In this document: positions 21,629 to 29,838 of the stretch, piece by piece
Numbering within the stretch: the first letter of the stretch is position 1
Layout of the letters: the number at the start of each line of letters is the position of its first letter
Origin: Betaproteobacteria bacterium
GTDB lineage: Bacteria > Pseudomonadota > Gammaproteobacteria > Burkholderiales > Rhodocyclaceae
Length of the DNA: 64,000 nucleotides
Assembly: GCA_028065725.1 (NCBI GenBank)
Contig: JAPTVL010000268.1
Coordinates: forward strand, 124,001-188,000
Reading direction: 5' to 3'
Position numbers and translations under genes: made by a program
Notes under the pieces: model-generated
Seen by the model: the letters and a program-made list of their open reading frames with translations, nothing else
What the model was told of the DNA's origin: nothing
Database searches by the model: none

Positions 21629-22753
21629 TCAGATTCCGCCCGGCAGACCGATGCCGCGCGTGGCGACGGCAAAAATCGCGTCGATGATGATGACCAGGGT
21701 AATCGCCGTCACCACCGCGGCCGTGGTGTTGGCGGACAGGCTTTCGGTATTGGGCCGCACGCGCAGGCCGAAGTGACAGGCCACGAGGGCAATGAACATG
21801 CCGAATACCGCGCCCTTGCTCAGGCCGATCCAAAGGTTGGCCTCCGGCACCACGCGCGGCAGGGTCTGGAAGAAAAAGCCGTAGGAAATGTCGAGCTGCA
21901 CCTGGGCCGACACCATGCCGCCGACCAGCGCGATCGCCGTGCTCCACAACACCAGCAGCGGCATGACGATGGTCAGCGCCACCACTTTGGGAAATATCAG
22001 GCGCAATCCGCGTTGCACGCCCATGGTCGACAAGGCGTCGATTTCCTCGGTGACGCGCATCACGCCGAGTTGCGCCGTCATCGCCGAGCCCGAGCGACCC
22101 GCGACCAGCACCGCGACCAGCACCGGCCCCAGTTCGCGCACCAAACCGAGGCCGATGATATTGATGATGAAAATGTCGGCGCCGAACTGCTGGAGCTGCA
22201 GCGCCGACAGGTAGGACAGCACCACCCCGATGAGGAAGCCGACCAGGGCGGTGACCGGCATCGCGCGCACCCCGCTTTTGTATAGGTTGGCCGAAATCTC
22301 GCGCCGCGGCAGATCGGCCGGGAAGCGCGCGACATGCACCAGATTCAGACCGAACTGGCCGATCAAGGCGACGAAATCGACGACGTGGCGGCCAATGCCG
22401 ATCACCGCGCTGCCGACCACCATCGCGCCCTGCAGGGGTGAAACGGGAGCGACCACGGCGCGCGGCACATGGTCGGCGATGTCGATCCGCTCGAAGATGC
22501 GCCGGTGTTCCGGACGGATCAGCAACAATTCCGGCAGCGCCCGGCCCCAGGCATGCCACAGCAGGATCGCGCCGGCGCTGTCGAGCGCCTCGACCTCCAG
22601 GCAGTCCCAGCTGCCGGCCGGTTCGGCGGCGCGCTTCAGTTCAGCCGTCAGGCGCGCCACTTCCTCGGAAGTGGTTGCCAGCGTCCAGCGTCCGGCAAGT
22701 CTGACCACGCGTTCGCCGTCGCGTACGATCGATTCAATATGCGCTGCGGACAT
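21629..22753 (-). CDS. mlaE: MlaE-family permease with N-terminal STAS domain (MlaB-MlaE fusion)
   Basis: A 374-residue protein. Residues 1-100 resemble a STAS domain (MlaB role in E. coli: LDSAGAILLWHAWGRAL). The rest is the MlaE permease with GFLIGVVLSYLSALQLQQFGA and RELGPVLVAVLVAGRSGSAMTAQLG (short pieces). Fusion of the two is common outside Enterobacteria. The start is uncertain: ATG 22753 is used, TTG 22774 is the alternative and neither has a strong ribosome site. No mlaC-like periplasmic carrier is in this operon; the lipoprotein gene takes the last place instead. Confidence 0.9.
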   Translation of the reverse strand: MSAAHIESIVRDGERVVRLAGRWTLATTSEEVARLTAELKRAAEPAGSWDCLEVEALDSAGAILLWHAWGRALPELLLIRPEHRRIFERIDIADHVPRAVVAPVSPLQGAMVVGSAVIGIGRHVVDFVALIGQFGLNLVHVARFPADLPRREISANLYKSGVRAMPVTALVGFLIGVVLSYLSALQLQQFGADIFIINIIGLGLVRELGPVLVAVLVAGRSGSAMTAQLGVMRVTEEIDALSTMGVQRGLRLIFPKVVALTIVMPLLVLWSTAIALVGGMVSAQVQLDISYGFFFQTLPRVVPEANLWIGLSKGAVFGMFIALVACHFGLRVRPNTESLSANTTAAVVTAITLVIIIDAIFAVATRGIGLPGGI

Positions 22754-22805
22754 CGGACGGACAGGGATGTTCAAAACCGGGACGAAATTCGAATTTAGCC
22801 ATGCG

Positions 22806-24305
22806 TCATCGGCCTGAATCCCGGACGTTGCGCAAGATGCGCAGCTCGCCGCCGATCCCGGCCCACTGCTGCGCCTCGTCGTCCAGTGCCGCGGCGGTGA
22901 GCGGCAGCAGGTTCAGATCCTCGGCGCCGAGACTGAGCTCGAAGCCGTTGCGCGTGAAGCCGGCGACACGTTGCGGTAGCGGCTGGTCATCGCGCGAACG
23001 GTGCAACATGACGGCGATGCGCAGGCAGAAGATCAGCGTCCATTCCGGAGCCTCGCCGCGCAGCGGCTGGGCGCGCTCCAGCTTGCCGCGATGGGACAGC
23101 ACCAGTCTCGACAGCCGGGCCTGGTCGCGCCGCGAGAAACCGGGCATGTCGGCATTGCCGAGGATGTAGGCGCTGTGCTTGTGATAGCTCGAATGCGCCA
23201 CGGAAATTCCGACCTCGTGCAGGCGCGCGGCCCAGATCAGGAACTGCGCATCCGGGTGGCCCGCCTCGCGGCTCGCCGGAACCAGCTGGTTGAGCAGGCC
23301 CAGCGCGGTATGCCCGACCCGCGCCGCCTGCCGGCGATCGACGTCATAGCGCTGCATGAAGCGATTGACCGTGGCTTCGCGCAGATCGTCATGATGGTAG
23401 CGGCCCAGCTGGTCATAAAGCACGCCGAGGCGCAACGCGCCTTCGGAGAAGGCCATGCGCTCCAGCCCAAACTCCTTGAAGATGGCCGACATGATCGCCA
23501 GTCCGCCGGGCAGCACCGGAATCCGGTCGGCACGCAGGCCTTCCAGCTTCAGGCGCGAGACATTGCCGGCACGGATCAGCTCGTTGCGCAGCTTTTCCAG
23601 TCCGTCGCGGGTCAGCCCGTGGTCCGACCAGCCGTTCATTTCCAGCAGGTCCACGATCGCCTTCGCCGTGCCCGAAGAGCCGATCGCCTCGTCCCAGCCC
23701 GCTTCGCGGTAGGCATGGACGATGGTCTGCAGTTCGCGCCGCGCTGCCAGCTCGGCTTCCTTGAACGAGCGCTTGTCGACCTGCCCGTCGGGGAAAAAGC
23801 GCAGGCTGAAGCTGACGCAGCCCATGTAGAGGGATTCGAGCCGGATCGGATCGATGTTCTGGCCGATGATGAATTCGGTCGAGCCGCCGCCGATGTCCAC
23901 CACGAACTGGCGCGTTTGCGGCTTGGCCAGCGTATGCGCCACGCCGAGGTAGATCAGGCGGGCCTCTTCGCGCCCGGCGATCACCTCGATCGGGAAGCCC
24001 AGTGCGGCCTCGGCCTTTTCCAGAAACTGTTCGGCGTTTTTCGCCACGCGCAGGGTATTGGTCGCCACCGCGCGCACCGCGCCCGGATCAAAGCCGCGCA
24101 GGCGTTCGGCAAAACGCGACAACGCCTCGATCCCGCGTTGTTGCGCGGCGGCATCGAGACGCTTGTCCGCGGTCAGGCCGGCCGCCAGCCGAACCGACTC
24201 CTTGAGCCCGTCGAGCGGATAGATCTGGCTGGCCACGATCCGCCCCACTTGCAGACGAAAGCTGTTGGAGCCGAGATCAACCGCGGCGATCAGTTCATAG
24301 GCCAT
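22806..24305 (-). CDS. ppx: Exopolyphosphatase / pppGpp phosphohydrolase (Ppx/GppA)
   Basis: A 499-residue ASKHA-fold phosphatase. The phosphate-binding loop is AAVDLGSNSFRLQVGRI at the N terminus; the second is VVDIGGGSTEFIIG. The C-terminal part (ARVGHTALGLLNQL and ARLHEVGISVAHSSYHKHSAYI, split here) is the HD-like domain of the full-length form. It removes terminal phosphate from polyphosphate and/or pppGpp. It is divergent from ppk across about 97 bases, so synthesis and breakdown share a control region. Confidence 0.93.
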   Translation of the reverse strand: MAYELIAAVDLGSNSFRLQVGRIVASQIYPLDGLKESVRLAAGLTADKRLDAAAQQRGIEALSRFAERLRGFDPGAVRAVATNTLRVAKNAEQFLEKAEAALGFPIEVIAGREEARLIYLGVAHTLAKPQTRQFVVDIGGGSTEFIIGQNIDPIRLESLYMGCVSFSLRFFPDGQVDKRSFKEAELAARRELQTIVHAYREAGWDEAIGSSGTAKAIVDLLEMNGWSDHGLTRDGLEKLRNELIRAGNVSRLKLEGLRADRIPVLPGGLAIMSAIFKEFGLERMAFSEGALRLGVLYDQLGRYHHDDLREATVNRFMQRYDVDRRQAARVGHTALGLLNQLVPASREAGHPDAQFLIWAARLHEVGISVAHSSYHKHSAYILGNADMPGFSRRDQARLSRLVLSHRGKLERAQPLRGEAPEWTLIFCLRIAVMLHRSRDDQPLPQRVAGFTRNGFELSLGAEDLNLLPLTAAALDDEAQQWAGIGGELRILRNVRDSGR

Positions 24306-24339
24306 GGTCCGATTCTACCGCGTGGCCCGATATTGCCCA

Positions 24340-24372
24340 GTGTCACACGGCAGTAGCAAAAATGACACATAA
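24340..24372. promoter_or_regulatory. Inverted repeat and -10-like box between ppx and ppk
   Basis: GTGTCA at 24340-24345 and TGACAC at 24363-24368 form a perfect 6-bp inverted repeat with 17 bases between. CATAAT at 24367-24372 can serve as a -10 box for ppk. The arrangement suggests an operator over the ppk promoter. It does not match a full Pho box of tandem CTGTCAT units. Confidence 0.4.
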
Positions 24373-24402
24373 TCATGCCCTTCGAATGATCCGAAAGCCC
24401 TC

Positions 24403-26487
24403 ATGTCGCCGCTTCGCCGATTTCCAAACGAACATTTCCTCAACCGCGAACTGTCCCTGCTGGCCTTCAACCGCCGGGTTCTCGCCCAGGCTGCCGACAG
24501 CCGCGTCCCCCTGCTGGAACGCCTGCGCTTCCTGTGCATCGTTTCATCGAATCTCGACGAGTTCTTCGAAATCCGCGTCGCCGGCCTCAAGGAACAGATC
24601 AAGCTGGGCAGCCATGCCACCGGCGCCGACGGCATGCTGCCGCAGGACATGTTTCGCCGCGTCACGGACCAGGCCCACGAGCTGATCGCCGAACAGTACG
24701 CCTTGCTCAACGACGAGATACTCCCGGCGCTGGAAAAGCAAGGCATCGCCTTCTTCCGCCGCAGCCTGTGGAGTGCCGAGCAGCGCGCCTGGATCCTCGA
24801 CTTCTTCCGCAGGGAAGTCATGCCGGTACTGACCCCGATCGGACTCGACCCGTCCCACCCCTTTCCGCGCGTGCTGAACAAGAGTCTCAATTTCGCCATC
24901 GAACTGGAAGGCACGGATGCCTTCGGCCGCAGTTCCGGGACCGCCATCGTCCAGGCGCCGCGCGCCCTGCCGCGCGTGATCCAGCTGCCGAAGGAACTCT
25001 GCGGCGTCGACTACGGCTTCGTCTTTCTCTCGTCGATTCTTCACGAATATGTCAGCGAACTGTTTGCCGGCATGAACGTGCTCGGCTGCTACCAGTTCCG
25101 CGTCACGCGCAACTCGGATCTGTTCGTCGACGACGAGGAAGTCAAGAACCTGCGCATCGCGCTGCAGGGCGAACTCCCGCAGCGCCACTTTGGCGACGCG
25201 GTGCGCCTCGAAGTCGCCGACAGCTGCTCGGCGGCCATGACCGACTTCCTGCTGCAGCAGTTCGGCCTCGACCGCGGCGACCTGTATCGCGTGCCGGGCA
25301 TCGTCAACCTGGTGCGCCTGATGTCGGTGCCCGACCAGGTGGACCGTCCCGACCTCATGTACGCACCTTTCCAGCCCGGCCTGCCCAAGGTGCTGACCAG
25401 GCGCTACGACATCTTCGCCAGCATCCGCAAGCACGACATCCTGATGCACCATCCGTTCCAGGCCTTCAATCCGGTGATTCAGCTGCTGCAGCAGGCGGCC
25501 GACGATCCGCAGGTGGTGGCGATCAAGATGACCGTGTATCGCACCGGCACCGACTCGGTGCTGATGGAGCATCTGCTGCGCGCCGCCGAGAAAGGCAAGG
25601 AAGTCACCGTCGTCGTCGAACTGATGGCACGCTTCGACGAAGAAGCCAATCTGTCGATCGCCGCGCGCCTGGAAGAAGTCGGCGCCCATGTGGTCTATGG
25701 CGTGGTCGGCTACAAGACCCACGCCAAGATGCTGATGGTCCTGCGCCGCGAGGATCAGGGCTACCGCCGCTACATCCACCTCGGCACCGGCAACTACCAC
25801 CCGCGCACCACGCGCTTCTACACCGACTTCGGCCTGCTGACCGCGAACCCGGAAATCGGCGACGACGTCAACGAAGTCTTCAAGCAGCTGACCGGGCTGG
25901 GCAAGGCCAGCGCGCTGAAACACCTGTGGCAGGCGCCCTTCTTCCTGCACTCGAAGATGCTCGCGGCGATCCGCGGCGAAACCGAGGCGGCGCTGGCCGG
26001 CAAGCCGGCGCGCATCATCGCCAAGATGAACTCCCTGCTGGAACCGGAAATCATTTCCGCGCTGTATGAAGCCAGTGCCGCCGGCGTCACCGTCGACCTG
26101 ATCGTGCGCGGCGTCTGCTCATTGCGCCCCGGCGTCAAGGACCTGTCCGAGAACATCCGGGTGCGCTCGGTGATCGGCCGCTTCCTCGAGCATCACCGGA
26201 TTTTCTATTTCCACGCCAACGGCAGGCAGAACATCTATCTGTCGAGCGCCGACTGGATGGAGCGAAATTTCTTCCGCCGCATCGAGGTCTGCTTCCCGGT
26301 GCTGGAACCCAAGCTCAAGCAGCGGGTGCTCAAGGAAGGACTCAAACCCTATCTGGCCGACAACTGCCAGGCCTGGGAGATGAACGGCAACGGCGAGTAC
26401 CGCATCAAGTCCACGCGGCGCTCTCGCATCAGCGCCCAGGAACTGCTGCTGGCCGACCTCGGCGTCAGTATCGTCAGCGCAACGTAA
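24403..26487 (+). CDS. ppk: Polyphosphate kinase 1
   Basis: A 694-residue PPK1, of normal family length. The N domain starts FPNEHFLNRELSLLAFNRRVL. The phosphorylated histidine lies in GYKTHAKMLMVLRRE; the second conserved His is in LGTGNYHPRTTRFYTDFG. The C-terminal phospholipase D-like domain carries the basic NIYLSSADWMERNFFRR. It reversibly makes long-chain polyphosphate from ATP at the membrane. Divergent from ppx. Its last 14 bases overlap the convergent sppA gene. Confidence 0.96.
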   Translation: MSPLRRFPNEHFLNRELSLLAFNRRVLAQAADSRVPLLERLRFLCIVSSNLDEFFEIRVAGLKEQIKLGSHATGADGMLPQDMFRRVTDQAHELIAEQYALLNDEILPALEKQGIAFFRRSLWSAEQRAWILDFFRREVMPVLTPIGLDPSHPFPRVLNKSLNFAIELEGTDAFGRSSGTAIVQAPRALPRVIQLPKELCGVDYGFVFLSSILHEYVSELFAGMNVLGCYQFRVTRNSDLFVDDEEVKNLRIALQGELPQRHFGDAVRLEVADSCSAAMTDFLLQQFGLDRGDLYRVPGIVNLVRLMSVPDQVDRPDLMYAPFQPGLPKVLTRRYDIFASIRKHDILMHHPFQAFNPVIQLLQQAADDPQVVAIKMTVYRTGTDSVLMEHLLRAAEKGKEVTVVVELMARFDEEANLSIAARLEEVGAHVVYGVVGYKTHAKMLMVLRREDQGYRRYIHLGTGNYHPRTTRFYTDFGLLTANPEIGDDVNEVFKQLTGLGKASALKHLWQAPFFLHSKMLAAIRGETEAALAGKPARIIAKMNSLLEPEIISALYEASAAGVTVDLIVRGVCSLRPGVKDLSENIRVRSVIGRFLEHHRIFYFHANGRQNIYLSSADWMERNFFRRIEVCFPVLEPKLKQRVLKEGLKPYLADNCQAWEMNGNGEYRIKSTRRSRISAQELLLADLGVSIVSAT

Positions 26488-27427
26488 CGCGGGTCAGCAC
26501 ATTCGTCATGCCTTCGGCCATGTCGGCGCCGAATTGCTTCGCGAATTTCTCGGCGAAGTTCTGCTTGACGCTGAAGTCGCGTACGTCGGCGGCCTTGATC
26601 ACGTCGCGGGCGACGCTTTCGACCGTGCCGTAGCCGTCGGCCAGGCCCAGTTCGATGCTCTTGGCACCGCTCCACATCAGACCGGAGAACATCTCGGGCG
26701 ATTCCTTCAGCCGCTTGCCGCGGCCCTTTCTGACCACGTTGATGAACTGCTCGTGGATCTCGCCCAGCATCTGCTTGGCATGGTCCTTGTGGTGTTCGTT
26801 CTGCGGCGAAAAGGGATCAAGAAAACCCTTGCTCTCGCCGGCCGTCAGCAACCGTCGCTCGACGCCCAGCTTGTCCATGGTGCCGGTAAAGCCGAAGCCG
26901 TCCATCAGCACCCCGATCGAACCGACGATGCTGGCCTTGTCCACGAAAATCTTGTCCGCCGCCGCCGCGACGTAGTAGCCGCCCGAGGCACAGACGTCCT
27001 CCACCACGACATGCAGCGGAATCGCCGGGTACTTGGCGCGCAGGCGCCGCATTTCGTCGTTGATGATCCCGGACTGGACCGGGCTGCCGCCGGGGCTGTT
27101 GATGCGCAGGATCACCCCCGCCGTGTGCTTGTCCTCGAAGGCCGCCTGCAGGCCGGTGATGACGTTTTCGGCGTTGGCATCGCCCTTGGCCTTGATCACG
27201 CCGTTCAGATCCACCAGCGCGGTGAACTTGGCGTCGTCGGCGACATGATCGCCCTGGCCCAAGCCCAGCGCCAGAATCAGTACCACGACCAGGTAGCCGA
27301 AACCCAGCAGTTTGAAAAAGATACCCCAGCGCCGACCGCGCCGCTGCTCGGCCAGCGCTTCGAGCGCGAGCTTTTCCAGAACCTTGCGTTCCCAGTTCAC
27401 TTCATTGCTGTCCGGCACCTTGCTCAC
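26474..27427 (-). CDS. sppA: Signal peptide peptidase SppA (S49 family, short form)
   Basis: A 317-residue inner-membrane serine protease that degrades leftover signal peptides. One membrane helix covers about residues 37-58. The nucleophile is Ser148 in DVCASGGYY and the general base is Lys200 in AGESKGFLDPF. The spacing of 52 is the same as in the short B. subtilis SppA. It is the single-domain form, half the size of the E. coli 67-kDa SppA. Its start overlaps the end of the Rieske gene by 26 bases. Confidence 0.92.
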   Translation of the reverse strand: MSKVPDSNEVNWERKVLEKLALEALAEQRRGRRWGIFFKLLGFGYLVVVLILALGLGQGDHVADDAKFTALVDLNGVIKAKGDANAENVITGLQAAFEDKHTAGVILRINSPGGSPVQSGIINDEMRRLRAKYPAIPLHVVVEDVCASGGYYVAAAADKIFVDKASIVGSIGVLMDGFGFTGTMDKLGVERRLLTAGESKGFLDPFSPQNEHHKDHAKQMLGEIHEQFINVVRKGRGKRLKESPEMFSGLMWSGAKSIELGLADGYGTVESVARDVIKAADVRDFSVKQNFAEKFAKQFGADMAEGMTNVLTRVTLR

Positions 27428-27785
27428 CTTCCTCAGTCATTACAATCCAACCATCATTTTCGGCCACCGCTACCGCCACCAGGCCTTTGCCGTTGCAGCG
27501 GCCGCCCAGGCAGCGCCCGGATTCCGGGGCATAGAGGGCGCCGTGCGTTGCGCAGATCAAGTATAAGCCTGAATGATCGAAGAACTCCCCTTGCTGCCAG
27601 TCCAGTTCGACCGGGACATGGCCGCAGCGGTTCAGATAGGCATGGACCTGTCCGCGGTAGCGCACGACGAAGGCCGGTTCGCTGACGCCGCCCCGATCCA
27701 GGGTAAAGCGAACGCCCGGCCCGCCCTCGACCAGTTCGGCACTGGCGCATATCTGGCGCTGCTTCAAGCCTGCTGCCGCAACCAT
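27402..27785 (-). CDS. Small Rieske [2Fe-2S] ferredoxin-like protein
   Basis: A 127-residue soluble protein with one Rieske domain. The cluster ligands are Cys54-Gly-His56 and Cys78-X2-His81 (NRCGHVPVELDW and ICATHGALYAPESGRC). There is no oxygenase catalytic domain or signal peptide. Such proteins serve as ferredoxins or redox sensors. It is the third of four overlapping genes (rluC, HAD, Rieske, sppA); its partner is not evident. Confidence 0.9.
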   Translation of the reverse strand: MVAAAGLKQRQICASAELVEGGPGVRFTLDRGGVSEPAFVVRYRGQVHAYLNRCGHVPVELDWQQGEFFDHSGLYLICATHGALYAPESGRCLGGRCNGKGLVAVAVAENDGWIVMTEEGEQGAGQQ

Positions 27786-28420
27786 GCCGCGAGTTCAGCG
27801 ACATTGGCCGCACAGTAGAGCGGGGCTTCGGCCTCCAGCGCCTCGCGCGGATGGGCGCCATAGGCCACGCCCAGCGCCGCGACGCCGGCATTCCTGGCCA
27901 TCAGCAGGTCGTGAGTAGTATCGCCGATCATCAGCGTCACTTCCGGCTCGACCCCGAATTCGTCCATCAGCTCCTCTAGCATCTGCGGATGCGGCTTGGA
28001 GTGGCATTCGTCGGCGCAGCGCGAAGCGTGGAAGCGCGGGCCCAGGCCGCTGACCTCGAAGGCCCGGTCCAGACCCTTGCGCGTTTTGCCGGTGGCAACG
28101 GCAAGCATGTGGCCGGCCGTGGCGAGTTCGTCGATCAGGGCTTCCGCCCCATCGAACAGCAGCAGGCCCTGGTCGCGCGCCATGTAGTGCTGGCGATAGC
28201 GCAGCGCGACGTCCTGATAGCGCTCGCTAGGCAGGTCAGGCAGGGCATGGCGCAGGGCATCGATCAGGCCAAGGCCGATGATGTGGCTGGCCCGCTCGTC
28301 GGTCGGCGGTTCGATGCCGAGGTCCGTCGCCGCGGCCTTGATGCTGGCAACGATGGCGCCGGTCGAATCCATCAGGGTGCCGTCCCAGTCGAAGACGATC
28401 AGTTCAAAGCGTTTGGCCAT
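27764..28420 (-). CDS. HAD-superfamily phosphatase, phosphoglycolate phosphatase-like
   Basis: A 218-residue HAD hydrolase. Motif I is FDWDGTLMDS, motif II AVATGKTRKGLD, motif III KPHP, and motif IV MIGDTTHDLLMA. This resembles Gph/PgmB proteins with a helical cap. The gene behind rluC in proteobacteria is often a HAD of this type. ATG 28420 overlaps the rluC end by 17 bases. Substrate not assigned. Confidence 0.88.
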   Translation of the reverse strand: MAKRFELIVFDWDGTLMDSTGAIVASIKAAATDLGIEPPTDERASHIIGLGLIDALRHALPDLPSERYQDVALRYRQHYMARDQGLLLFDGAEALIDELATAGHMLAVATGKTRKGLDRAFEVSGLGPRFHASRCADECHSKPHPQMLEELMDEFGVEPEVTLMIGDTTHDLLMARNAGVAALGVAYGAHPREALEAEAPLYCAANVAELAAWLRQQA

Positions 28421-29366
28421 AGCTACGCGTTTCGTTCCTGTCCAGTTGTTCGATGAAGCCACGCAATTCCACCGGCAGCGGGGATTCGAGTTCGATCGGC
28501 GCGCCGGAAAGCGGATGCGGCAATGCCAGCTTTGCCGCATGCAGGAACATGCGGCCGAATCCGGTCTTCTGCAGGGTCTTGTTCAGGGGAAAATCACCGT
28601 ATTTGTCGTCGCCGGCAATCGGAAATCCCAGGTGCGCGAGGTGCACCCGGATCTGGTGAGTGCGCCCGGTCTTGAGTTCCACTTCGACCAGGCTGAAGTT
28701 CTCCCAGCGCGCTACCAGGCGCACGATCGAGTGCGAAACCTTGCCTTCGGGCTGAACGCTGACCCGCCGCTCGCCCTCCGCCGTCAGGTATTTGTGCAGC
28801 GGCAGGCGCACGTGCTGCAATTCGTTGCGCCAGCGGCCCTTGACCAGTGCCAGATAGCGTTTTGCTATCGCGCCGTCGCGAAACATGTCGTGCAGCCTGG
28901 TCAGCGCAACGCGTTTTTTGGCCACCACCAGCAGGCCTGAGGTGTCGCGATCCAGCCGGTGGGCCAGCTCAAGTAACTTCGCCTGCGGCCGCGCCCGGCG
29001 CAACTGCTCGATGACGCCGAAGGACACCCCGCTACCGCCATGCACCGCGACACCGGCCGGCTTGTCGATCACGATGAGCGCCTCATCCTCGTAGGCGATT
29101 TCAAAATCACGTGCCGGAACAGCAGCTTGCGACGGCCGTTCGGCGGTACGCATGGGCGGTACGCGCAAGGTGTCGCCAAGCTGGAGCCGATACTCGGCCG
29201 GAACCCGTCCCTTGTTCACCCGCACCTCGCCGCTGCGCACGATGCGATAGATGTGGCTTTTCGGCACGCCTTTGGCAATGCGCAGCAGGAAGTTGTCGAG
29301 GCGCTGCCCCTCGGCCTCCTCGCCGACCTCAAGCCACGTAACCGAATCTTTGCTTAAGTCCTTCAT
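28404..29366 (-). CDS. rluC: 23S rRNA pseudouridine(955/2504/2580) synthase RluC
   Basis: A 320-residue pseudouridine synthase. An S4 RNA-binding domain occupies the N terminus (QRLDNFLLRIAKGVPKSHIY, residues 21-40). The catalytic Asp139 lies in HRLDRDTSGLLVVAK. KTGRTHQIRVHLAHLGFPIAGD completes the RluA/RluC fold (split). ATG 29366 is chosen; the ORF extends to TTG 29372. It is divergent from rne, a pairing seen in many proteobacteria including E. coli, where rluC is also next to rne. Confidence 0.95.
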   Translation of the reverse strand: MKDLSKDSVTWLEVGEEAEGQRLDNFLLRIAKGVPKSHIYRIVRSGEVRVNKGRVPAEYRLQLGDTLRVPPMRTAERPSQAAVPARDFEIAYEDEALIVIDKPAGVAVHGGSGVSFGVIEQLRRARPQAKLLELAHRLDRDTSGLLVVAKKRVALTRLHDMFRDGAIAKRYLALVKGRWRNELQHVRLPLHKYLTAEGERRVSVQPEGKVSHSIVRLVARWENFSLVEVELKTGRTHQIRVHLAHLGFPIAGDDKYGDFPLNKTLQKTGFGRMFLHAAKLALPHPLSGAPIELESPLPVELRGFIEQLDRNETRSYGQTL

Positions 29367-29378
29367 CTGCAATATACT
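29350..29378 (+). promoter_or_regulatory. Sigma-70-type promoter for rne
   Basis: TTGCTT at 29350-29355 and TATACT at 29373-29378 are separated by 17 bases. Transcription would start near 29385 and give an rne leader of about 450 nucleotides. The box overlaps the start of the divergent rluC. Confidence 0.6.
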
Positions 29379-29384
29379 GTCTGC

Positions 29385-29838
29385 TTGGTTAGCCGTTCCG
29401 AGACGGTGTGCCCGGCGGCCCGAAGTGGCGTCGGTGGCACGGTTCCCGGGGTGTTGTCACCACCAAACCTGTTGCTTTGCAGCGAACAGGTGCACGGAGG
29501 CGACAAGGGCGCGAGAGCAACAGAAAACAGCCGGTGGAATCACAAACCGACCGGCAGCGCGACCAGCCGACCACAGGGTGTTTCGCTCGCCCGAAAGAGC
29601 GATACTACTTGATTGCGCGCAACACACGCACAGATTTGGGCACAGATTGCCGGGCGCTGACCATCAGTCAGCGACCGCCTTACCGAAGACAAGTCATCAA
29701 CCCCGTTTGCCACGTTAAATCACAGGCACCATGAATACGCCGACTCAACCGCAAACCCGAGGCACACCGCCCGCGTCCTGACGCCCGCAGTGTGCGACTT
29801 GTCGTGCCCGCCTGGCTTGAATGCGCGCGGGAGCACAC
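29385..29838 (+). promoter_or_regulatory. Long untranslated leader of rne
   Basis: About 450 bases between the proposed promoter and the rne start hold no supported gene. In E. coli a leader of similar length (361 nt) lets RNase E cut its own mRNA and limit its amount. Several G/C-rich segments could form stems, for example around 29410-29460. I did not fold the RNA, so the structural claim is only by analogy. Confidence 0.4.

Noticed and set aside
24331..24372. Pho box upstream of ppk
   Set aside because: TGTCA/TGACA occur, but as an inverted pair 17 bases apart and not as tandem CTGTCAT units.
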